DNA from: Acidobacteriaceae bacterium
GTDB taxonomy: Bacteria > Acidobacteriota > Terriglobia > Terriglobales > Acidobacteriaceae
Length of the DNA: 39,332 nt
Assembly: GCA_003152695.1 (NCBI GenBank)
Contig: PMAT01000134.1
Span: forward strand, 1 to 39,332
Direction of reading: 5' to 3'
The notes under the pieces were generated by a model. The model saw only the letters and a program-made list of their open reading frames with translations. It was not told the DNA's origin and did not search any database. This document shows, piece by piece, positions 33,323-39,332 of this stretch. The position numbers were made by a program, and so were the translations under genes. Every line of letters starts with the position of its first letter. Within the stretch, counting starts at the first letter, position 1.

Positions 33323-34525
33323 TTAATGGATCGGATATACCAGATTGGCGCTCTTGGCGGCCAGCGGCCAGACCACCTGCTTCACCAGCTTGCCGGACTT
33401 GTCCTTCTGCCATTGCGCCAGGACCATGGCATGGCCCACCTGCAAACCATGCTGATTGGCCTCGGTCGCAAACTTGCTGCGGCCATAGAACGTAGTAATG
33501 TCGGTGGCGTTCAGCGCCGCCGCCACTTTCGCCGTGTCGATGCTGCCCGCCTGTTCAATCGCGCGTTGCAGGATCAGCCCGGATGCGTAGCCGCCCGCCG
33601 ATTCGTAGCTGGGCGGAGTGTTGTACTTGGCGGTGTAGGCTTTGGCAAAATCGGCGCCGCTCGGTCCATATTGCGCCTTGAAGGTGGTCTGCGGCTCCCA
33701 CTGCGAGGGCACGATCACACCCACGGCGGCATCGCCCAACTCGCCCCACTGCGGACTGTCGGGGGCCACCAGCAGGGTGATCATCTTCAGCGGAACTTTG
33801 TGGCTGTACACTTGCCGCGCCAGCGTGGAACCGTCGGCGTAGTGCCCTCCGCCCAGCAGCACGGTGGACTTCGACGCAATCACCTTGTCGATAATGGCGC
33901 TGAAGTCGGTGGTGTTCGGGGCATAGGCTTCACTGAAAGCCACGTTGAATCCGAGCTTCTGGGCATACTCCTTAGCGGGATTGACCACCGCTACCGAGAA
34001 CGAGGCGTCTTCATACACGAACGCAACCGCCGCCTTCGGGTCCTTGGTCTTCAGCATGTCTAGAACGCCCTTCAGGTATTCCGCTCCCGGGGTGAACATC
34101 TGGAAGAGGTAATGATTGCCCAAGGTGTAGGTCTTGCCCTCCGCCGCGCCGGTGGTCAGCATGATCTTTTCATACTGTTCCGTCACGATGGCGGCCGTGG
34201 CGGTCAGACTCGAAGAGTACGGGCTGAACAGAAAATCGGCCTTGTCCTGCAAGACCATGCGCGAGTAAAGCTGCTGCACGCGCTTGGTGTTGGATTCGTC
34301 GTCGTAGCTGACGAACTGGATCTTGTAACTCTTGCCGCCCGCTTTGATGCCTCCGGCAGCGTTCACCTGATCGCGCCAGAGTTCGAAGCCGTGGAGCTGC
34401 TCCACGGAGTCCACATTCAGGGCCCCCGTGTTGGAGACGGTGAAGCCCAGGGTAAGGTTTTGTGCAAATCCTGTTGTGACGAAGAGGGCAACAACCAGAA
34501 AGATGGGGAGAACAAGTCGTTTCAC
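33323..34525 (-). CDS. livK: ABC transporter substrate-binding protein, LivK-like (Peripla_BP_6)
   Basis: A 400-residue periplasmic protein. The signal peptide is MKRLVLPIFLVVALFVTTGFA, cleaved before QNLTLGF. The mature protein has the type I periplasmic-binding fold: SVEQLHGFELWRDQVNAAGG, FVSYDDESN, FLFSPYSSSLTATAAIV, and the lobe-2 blocks VAFVYEDASFS and YESAGGYASGLILQRAIEQAG. The Ser/Thr-rich SPYSSSLT loop matches the ligand-binding loop position. The GTG start has GAGAAGG about six bases before it. It is the first gene of the operon. Ligands in this family include branched-chain amino acids, amides, urea and aromatic acids, so the exact substrate is open. Confidence 0.93.
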   Translation of the reverse strand: MKRLVLPIFLVVALFVTTGFAQNLTLGFTVSNTGALNVDSVEQLHGFELWRDQVNAAGGIKAGGKSYKIQFVSYDDESNTKRVQQLYSRMVLQDKADFLFSPYSSSLTATAAIVTEQYEKIMLTTGAAEGKTYTLGNHYLFQMFTPGAEYLKGVLDMLKTKDPKAAVAFVYEDASFSVAVVNPAKEYAQKLGFNVAFSEAYAPNTTDFSAIIDKVIASKSTVLLGGGHYADGSTLARQVYSHKVPLKMITLLVAPDSPQWGELGDAAVGVIVPSQWEPQTTFKAQYGPSGADFAKAYTAKYNTPPSYESAGGYASGLILQRAIEQAGSIDTAKVAAALNATDITTFYGRSKFATEANQHGLQVGHAMVLAQWQKDKSGKLVKQVVWPLAAKSANLVYPIH

Positions 34526-34650
34526 GGTTCACCTTCTCGGATAGTCTTAGTCTTAGGGTGGTTGAAAGCGTACGGCGAGGATTGCGGAACCCCCTATGAC
34601 ACCAGTCACTTGCAAATGTGATTCTGCTCACAAGAAGCGTGGACATGGCC

Positions 34651-34785
34651 GGGTGCCCCAGGTCTCGCGCCTTTCGAGGCCTAGGCGGCTACGCCGTAGA
34701 AGCAGTTATTGGCTTCGGATGGGTTGGCGAGCACCCTATCCAAGCGACTTCCCGGGTCTCGAAAATCGCGAGACCCGGGCCACCC
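34651..34785. repeat. two facing type C palindromic repeats
   Basis: The first (34651-34680, plus) reads GGGTGCCCCAGGTCTCGCGC with a degenerate hairpin. The second (34749-34785, minus orientation) contains a perfect 11-base stem CCCGGGTCTCG / CGAGACCCGGG (34751-34779, loop of 7). Both share GGTCTCGCG and TTTCGAG around the loop, showing they are diverged copies in inverted orientation. Confidence 0.65.
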
Positions 34786-34926
34786 ACCGCAAACTTCGGG
34801 AACTCTTGGTCCCCCATCCAGTAATAGTCTGTGAGGACAATTGCTGCGTTGCACTGCAGCACAAAACTTAACATTTCTGTTACCTGACTTTACCGTCGAA
34901 CTCGCATTGCTGGGGTTTCAATACAT

Positions 34927-34941
34927 GACAGTGGAACTGTC
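34927..34941. promoter_or_regulatory. GACAGT-N3-ACTGTC palindrome before the LTXXQ gene
   Basis: A perfect six-base inverted repeat ends two bases before GAGGAGGAG, the ribosome-binding region of the next gene. It could be an operator or a 5'-leader hairpin that controls access to the start. No regulator gene is next to it. Confidence 0.35.
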
Positions 34942-34961
34942 GAGGAGGAGTTGAAAAGATT

Positions 34962-35468
34962 ATGAAAACCAAGTTTTGGAGCGTGGCTGTGGCGTTGTTA
35001 GCGCTGGTGCTGTGCGGCACGGCGATTTTTTCGTACGCGCAGCAGAACGACACCGCAGCTGCTTCGGGATGGAGTGGGCACCAGCACGGCCGCATGGGCT
35101 TTATGGCCCGCGAGCTTAACCTGACGGATGCCCAGAAGCAACAGATCAAGACCATGATGCAGTCGCAGCACGCGACCATGCATCCGCTGGTGCAGCAACT
35201 GGCTGAAAACCGCAAGGCCATGCTGGCCGCCACGGCGAACGGCGCCTTCGACCAGGCCAAGGTGCAAGCGATTGCCAATCAACAGTCGCAAGCCATGGCG
35301 CAATTGATGGTGCAGAAAGCGTCCATCCAACACCAGATCTACACCCAGGTGCTGACGGCCGATCAGCGCACCAAGGCCGACCAGATGCGCGAAAAGCAAA
35401 TGGAACGCATTGATCAGCGCCTGCAAAGGTTCTCGCAGCCACCCACGGAAGCGACGCAGCCGCAGTAA
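34962..35468 (+). CDS. periplasmic LTXXQ-motif protein (Spy/CpxP-like)
   Basis: A 168-residue secreted helical protein. The signal peptide (1-26, ending FSYA) is followed by a His/Gly-rich lead with HQHGRMGFM. The two diagnostic LTXXQ motifs are LTDAQ (54-58) and LTADQ (131-135), with Gln/Met-rich helices between. Spy and CpxP are small periplasmic proteins of envelope-stress responses: Spy is an ATP-independent chaperone and CpxP damps a sensor kinase. Methionine and histidine richness also occurs in metal-responsive members such as CnrX/ZraP, so metal sensing is possible. A strong GAGGAGGAG stands about 13 bases before the ATG. No two-component genes lie nearby. It is convergent with the drug exporter across a repeat-filled gap. 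Confidence 0.85.
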   Translation: MKTKFWSVAVALLALVLCGTAIFSYAQQNDTAAASGWSGHQHGRMGFMARELNLTDAQKQQIKTMMQSQHATMHPLVQQLAENRKAMLAATANGAFDQAKVQAIANQQSQAMAQLMVQKASIQHQIYTQVLTADQRTKADQMREKQMERIDQRLQRFSQPPTEATQPQ

Positions 35469-35484
35469 CGTCAACAGCGTCAGG

Positions 35485-35739
35485 TGTCATCCTGAACGTA
35501 GCGCCCGCCTGACCCGCCTCCTTTGCGGGTTGGGCGAGCGCGCTGTCAAAGGACTTCCTTTCTTCCCGTCTGTCATCCTGAGCGACCCCGAACGTCGTGA
35601 GGGGGAGTCGAAGGACTCCTATACCCGCGAGAAATTTCAGCGTGGCCGCTTGGCATAGCAACAATTTGGGATTGCTGGCGGCAATAGGGATCCCTCGACT
35701 CCTCTCTCGCCACGGCGACCTCGTCGCTCAGGATGACAG
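35485..35739. repeat. type B repeats, copies 3 and 4 face to face, with a preceding partial copy
   Basis: 35485-35541 begins GTCATCCTGAACG and contains a CCCGC...GCGGG hairpin (35513-35529). 35572-35626 is a plus-oriented type B unit (GTCATCCTGAGCGACC to GAGTCGAAGGACTCCTATA). 35682-35739 is the same unit in minus orientation (CCTCGACTCC to CGCTCAGGATGAC). Together they fill the 272 bases between two convergent genes; no other feature is seen and they may also serve as transcription stops. Confidence 0.8.
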
Positions 35740-35740
35740 C

Positions 35741-37309
35741 TCAGTGCACCATCGCCGCTCCCGCTTTTCCTCGCTTCGGCTTTCTCAGCAGGAACAGGAA
35801 CGGAATCATGGCCACGAACATCATGGCCATGAAGAAAAACGTGTCGTTATAAGACAGCATTGCCGCCTGCCGTTGTACCATTCCCCACATTGACTGATAG
35901 GCCTGCTGTGTCGCAGTGGCAGCACTCGAGCCCTGGCTCATGAATAATGCTTTCAGGCTTTCGAACATCTTCTGGGCTGCACTACTTTCGGGATAGACAT
36001 GCGCACTCAGTGTGTTGATGTGCTTCTGCTGATTGCGGAACTGCACGGTCTCAACCATGGCGATTCCGATGCTGGCGCCAATGTTTCGCATCAGGTTGAA
36101 TAAGCTGGTGGCATTGCCCATGCGCTCATTCGGGATACCGCCATTGGTGATGGTAGTAAGCGGCACGAAAACAAAACCCAGCGCTGCACCTTGAATCAGG
36201 AGCGGCCACCAGAAATCCACGGAAGCTACGTCCAGGCTGAAGCGGGAGAGCGACCACATGGCATAGGCGGAAGCCACAAGGCCAATCCCCAGCAACTTTC
36301 GCTGATCGAATTTTCCGATCAAGCGGCCGACGATTGGCATGATCAGGAACGACGCCAGGCCGCGCGGCAGGTTGGTAATGCCGGCGTGCGTCGCCGTGTA
36401 GCCCAGCAGCACTTGCATCAGCAGCGGCAATAACACCGTGCTGCCGTACAACACGAAGCCGATCAGCGTCATCAGGAATGTACCGATGGCGAACGAGCGA
36501 TACTTGAACACCGTGAGATCCAACACTGGATGCTCGGCCCTCAGTTCGCGAATGATCAGCGCAGTCAGTCCTCCCACCGCCAGGATGCAAAGCGTGACAA
36601 TGAAGCGCGAACCGAACCAATCGTCCTCCTGACCCTTGTCGAGCATGATCTGAAGGCTTCCAATGCCCACCGCCAGAAGGCCAATTCCCCAATAGTCGAT
36701 GCCCGTCTTTTCGCGCCGCAGATAAGGCGGATCGAAGATGAAAATCTGGGTCAGGATGATTGCGATAACGCCGATGGGGATATTGATGTAGAACACCCAG
36801 CGCCAACTGTAGTTATCGGTGAGCCAGCCTCCGGCCACTGGACCCAGCATGGGCGCCACCACGATACCGAGGGCCCAGAATGCCATTGCCTGGCCGCGCT
36901 TCTCGGGCGGAAACGATTCCAACAGGATGGCCTGCGAAAGCGGTTGTAGTCCGCCGCCGCAAGCGCCCTGAATTACGCGGCACACAATCAGGAACGGCAG
37001 GGTAGGGGCCAGCCCACACAGAAATGACGCAACCGTGAATCCGGTCACCGAGAGCATCAGCAGCCGTTTTCTGCCGAAGCGCCCCGCCAGCCAGCCGGTC
37101 ATGGGAAGGATGATGGCATTGGCGACCAGGTACGAGGTGAGCGTCCAGGTGGCTTCGTCGTTGCTGGCCGACAAGCTGCCCGCGATGTGCGGCAGCGAAA
37201 CGTTCACCACGGTAGTGTCCAGCACTTCCATAAATGTGCTGGACATGACCGCGATGGCAATCAGCCACGGATTGATGTCCCGATGTTCCCTGCTTCCGAT
37301 CAGTGGCAT
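35741..37309 (-). CDS. DHA2-family (14-TM) major facilitator drug exporter, EmrB/QacA-like
   Basis: A 522-residue inner-membrane proton antiporter. Motif D1 LDTTVVNVSLPHIAG lies in helix 1, motif A GWLAGRFGRKRLL between helices 2 and 3, motif B-like VCRVIQGACGGG in helix 4, and motif C GIVVAPMLGPVAGGWL in helix 5. The remaining helices give about 14 membrane spans, as in EmrB. A periplasmic loop of about 55 residues (HINTLSAHVYPESSAAQ and onward) precedes the last helix. In tripartite systems EmrB works with an EmrA adaptor and an outer-membrane channel; neither is next to it. An ATG at 37309 is used; a TTG at 37348 would add 13 residues. Neither has a good ribosome-binding site. Substrates are unknown. 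Confidence 0.93.
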   Translation of the reverse strand: MPLIGSREHRDINPWLIAIAVMSSTFMEVLDTTVVNVSLPHIAGSLSASNDEATWTLTSYLVANAIILPMTGWLAGRFGRKRLLMLSVTGFTVASFLCGLAPTLPFLIVCRVIQGACGGGLQPLSQAILLESFPPEKRGQAMAFWALGIVVAPMLGPVAGGWLTDNYSWRWVFYINIPIGVIAIILTQIFIFDPPYLRREKTGIDYWGIGLLAVGIGSLQIMLDKGQEDDWFGSRFIVTLCILAVGGLTALIIRELRAEHPVLDLTVFKYRSFAIGTFLMTLIGFVLYGSTVLLPLLMQVLLGYTATHAGITNLPRGLASFLIMPIVGRLIGKFDQRKLLGIGLVASAYAMWSLSRFSLDVASVDFWWPLLIQGAALGFVFVPLTTITNGGIPNERMGNATSLFNLMRNIGASIGIAMVETVQFRNQQKHINTLSAHVYPESSAAQKMFESLKALFMSQGSSAATATQQAYQSMWGMVQRQAAMLSYNDTFFFMAMMFVAMIPFLFLLRKPKRGKAGAAMVH

Positions 37310-37358
37310 TCCGTAGGTCGGTCTCGTTTTCCCAAGATGATCAGCCAATGTAATACTT

Positions 37359-37387
37359 TTGTCATTTCAATCAGAACGTAGCATAGA
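37359..37387 (+). promoter_or_regulatory. possible promoter for the radical-SAM gene
   Basis: TTGTCA (5 of 6 matches to the -35 consensus) and CATAGA (3 of 6) are 17 bases apart and end 38 bases before the ATG. It lies in the short divergent region, the only place for a promoter, but the -10 box is poor. Confidence 0.3.
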
Positions 37388-37425
37388 TCACAGAATCAAT
37401 AGCAGAGGTTCCTTAGCATAAACTC

Positions 37426-39219
37426 ATGGCTTCGACCTTAAACTCTGTTTGGATTACCCCACATCCCAAAGGGACTCAGGCGCGAGTGCTGCTGAGCTCG
37501 GTGTTCGGCCCGTATGCGCAGGACGACGAATTCGGCAGCCGCTCCATCAATCCCATGGAGCTGTATCACAACCAGGTCACGCGCGAGCAGGGCAGCTTCT
37601 CGTTGCGCATGTTCCATCGCTCCTGGGGACTGATGATGATCCAGAAGAACATCTCCGCGCCCAGCACGCTGCTCGACTTCCCCACGCTCAAAGATTTCCA
37701 GCGCGAACTGACCTCCTCCGAATACGACATCGTTGGGATTTCTGGAATCATTCCGAACTTTGGCAAGGTGCGCGAGATGTGCCGCCAGGTCCGCCGCCTG
37801 TCGCCCAACTCCATCATCGTGGTGGGCGGACACGTCGCTGCCATCCCCGAACTGGATACGTTAATTGATGCCGATTACATCGTTCGCGGCGAGGGCATCT
37901 CCTGGATGCGCCGTTATCTAGGCGAAGATCCAGAAGCGCCCATCGCTCATCCGGAAATCGTCTCCGGCTTCGGTTTCCGCATCCTGGGAATGAGCGTGCC
38001 CGACAGCAAGTGCGATACCGCCGCCACCATCATTCCTTCGGTCGGATGCCCGCTGGGATGCAACTTCTGCGCTACCTCTTCCTTCTTCGGCGGCAAAGGC
38101 AAGAGCATTCACTTCTACGAAACGGGAGACCAGCTCTTCGACGTCATGCGGCAGATGGAGGGTTCTCTGGGCGTGAATTCGTTCTTCATGATGGACGAAA
38201 ACTTCCTGCTGAATCGTCCGCGCGCCATGCAGCTTCTGGCGCGCATGAAGCAAGCCAACAAGAGTTGGGCGCTCTATGTTTTCTCGTCGGTGAATGCCAT
38301 CCGCAAGTACACCATGGAAGAGCTGGTGCAACTTGGCGTTTCATGGATCTGGGTGGGACTCGAGTCGCCCAACTCCAGCTATGCCAAGTTGAAGAATTCC
38401 GATACGCGAGCTCTGGCGGCGGAGCTGCGCCAGCACGGCATCAAGATCCTCGGTTCAACCATCGTGGGCCTCGAGCACCACACGCCCCAGAACATTCACG
38501 CGGAAATCGAATGCGCGGTCTCGCACGGCACTGATTTCCACCAGTTCATGCTATACACGCCGGTGCCGGGCACACCGCTATTTGCCCAGATGCAGCAAGA
38601 AGGCCGCATGCTCGACGACGTGGACCTCGCCGACATTCACGGGCAATTCAAGTTCAACTACAAGCACGCCGCCATCTCGCGTGACGAGTCGAAAGTATTT
38701 CTCGACTGGGCTTTCCGCCATGACTTCGAGCGCAACGGCCCCAGCTTGTTTCGCATTTGCGAGACTACCTTCCAAGGATGGAAGCGCTATCACAACGATC
38801 CCGACCTGCGAGTGCGCCGTCGCTTCGCCGCGGAAGCCAGGAAGTTGCGCACCACTTACAATGCGGCGCTCTGGGCCATGGAGAAGCGGCTTCGCACGAC
38901 CAATCCGCCGATATCGAAGCGGATTCGTGAACTGCGGCGCGAAATCGAAGGCGCTTTTGGTACGCTCACTCGCGTGGTGCGATCCGTGGTCGGCCCGGTT
39001 TTGCTATGGACTTCGAAGCGCGAAGACAAGCGGCTGGCCAATGGCGTCACCTACGAGCCGCAGACATTCGTCGAGCGTCGCAACTGGATCGCCGACAAAC
39101 TACGGCACACCGCGGACGTCATCACCATGCGCCCGCGCCATAGCGAGCAGCCGTTGACCAACATCGCAGCCGCACGGGTTGCGGTGGATAGCTTCAGCCA
39201 GGTGACGACGGGCGATTGA
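37426..39219 (+). CDS. radical-SAM protein with N-terminal B12-binding-like fold
   Basis: A 597-residue protein. Residues about 85-165 resemble the Rossmann-type B12-binding domain of class B radical-SAM enzymes (EYDIVGISGIIPNFGKV, SIIVVGGHVAAIPE, ADYIVRGEG), but the cobalamin-ligand motif DxHxxG is not visible. The SAM domain carries the 4Fe-4S motif GCPLGCNFC (Cys208, Cys212, Cys215), followed by FFMMDENFLLNRPRA, WIWVGLES and GSTIVGLEHHTPQN, the expected barrel strands. A C-terminal region of about 190 residues (from about 405), rich in Arg and helices, has no match I know. Related proteins include BchE, HpnJ and methyltransferases that act on lipids or aromatic rings. No biosynthetic partner genes are next to it. 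It is divergent from the drug exporter. The reaction cannot be named. Confidence 0.85.
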   Translation: MASTLNSVWITPHPKGTQARVLLSSVFGPYAQDDEFGSRSINPMELYHNQVTREQGSFSLRMFHRSWGLMMIQKNISAPSTLLDFPTLKDFQRELTSSEYDIVGISGIIPNFGKVREMCRQVRRLSPNSIIVVGGHVAAIPELDTLIDADYIVRGEGISWMRRYLGEDPEAPIAHPEIVSGFGFRILGMSVPDSKCDTAATIIPSVGCPLGCNFCATSSFFGGKGKSIHFYETGDQLFDVMRQMEGSLGVNSFFMMDENFLLNRPRAMQLLARMKQANKSWALYVFSSVNAIRKYTMEELVQLGVSWIWVGLESPNSSYAKLKNSDTRALAAELRQHGIKILGSTIVGLEHHTPQNIHAEIECAVSHGTDFHQFMLYTPVPGTPLFAQMQQEGRMLDDVDLADIHGQFKFNYKHAAISRDESKVFLDWAFRHDFERNGPSLFRICETTFQGWKRYHNDPDLRVRRRFAAEARKLRTTYNAALWAMEKRLRTTNPPISKRIRELRREIEGAFGTLTRVVRSVVGPVLLWTSKREDKRLANGVTYEPQTFVERRNWIADKLRHTADVITMRPRHSEQPLTNIAAARVAVDSFSQVTTGD

Positions 39220-39230
39220 TCAGACTCTTG

Positions 39231-39332
39231 GTGGGAGCCCCCTGCTTCAGCAGGGGGAGCTGGACTTTAGTCCAGCGGAGAAAAGCGTTTGCTCTTAAAA
39301 AGGCTTTAGCTGTGATGTTTCAATAGGTTGTT
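39231..39332 (+). repeat. type A hairpin array, second copy (cut by window end)
   Basis: Just after the radical-SAM stop come a CCCCCTGCT-arm hairpin (39238-39257), a GCTGGACT-arm hairpin (39259-39276), then an A-rich spacer with AAAAGCG and a partial GGCTTTAGCT stem. This is the reverse complement of 8126-8205 in the same order, with loops TC and TT in place of GA and GA. It may also end transcription of the preceding gene. Confidence 0.85.

Larger units (their letters stand above)
34526..34961. other. 436-base divergent intergenic region
   Basis: It lies between the divergent livK and LTXXQ genes. It must hold both promoters and also contains two facing type C repeats (34651-34680 and 34749-34785) and a palindrome beside the LTXXQ ribosome-binding site. 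Short frames here (for example 34689-34874 minus) follow the repeats and are not credible genes. Confidence 0.6.

Overview
The window looks like a chromosomal segment of an Acidobacteriota soil bacterium, probably subdivision 1 / Terriglobia and Koribacter-like. This is inferred from the high GC content, the many secreted Pro/Ala-rich TPR and hypothetical proteins, and three families of short palindromic dispersed repeats that I associate with acidobacterial genomes. There is no rRNA, tRNA, CRISPR array, prophage or complete insertion sequence.

Region 1 (1-3300, minus strand): a STAS anti-sigma-factor antagonist, a tail-anchored membrane protein built of three tandem repeats, a secreted hypothetical protein, and a polynucleotide-kinase-like P-loop protein with an RNase E-like arginine-rich segment. 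Region 2 (3500-8000, plus): a glycolytic operon gap-pgk-[macrodomain gene]-tpiA, then a secreted coiled-coil protein. Region 3 (8000-10620): an array of small hairpins, an ECF sigma factor translationally coupled to a membrane zinc-finger anti-sigma factor, and an orphan gene of different composition. Region 4 (10770-18575, plus): two secreted TPR-type proteins, rnc, two consecutive signal peptidase I genes and an AsmA-like protein, many joined by start/stop overlaps. This looks like one envelope and secretion module.

Region 5 (18594-24350): a DUF1906-type secreted glycoside-hydrolase-like protein, a UvrD-type helicase fused to a PD-(D/E)XK Fe-S nuclease, a small conserved-looking frame with no ordinary start codon, an Mrp/ApbC Fe-S carrier ATPase, and a small papain-fold (NlpC/P60-like) protein without a signal peptide. 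Region 6 (24392-29558, minus): a large FAD/Fe-S 2-hydroxyacid dehydrogenase that carries an in-frame palindromic repeat, and an outer-membrane porin with a terminator and a perfect Crp-type palindrome upstream. Region 7 (29969-34525, minus): a complete branched-chain amino-acid ABC transporter in the order livK-H-M-G-F. Region 8 (34962-39332): an LTXXQ (Spy/CpxP-like) periplasmic protein, a DHA2-family drug exporter, a divergent radical-SAM protein, and a second copy of the hairpin array.

The most unusual items are: the hairpin array present in two inverted copies with paired arm and loop changes; the dispersed repeat captured inside a coding sequence; the macrodomain gene embedded between pgk and tpiA; the three-repeat membrane protein; a probable CTG start; and the start-less small frame at 22.7 kb. 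All family assignments come from reading motifs by eye; no database search was possible.
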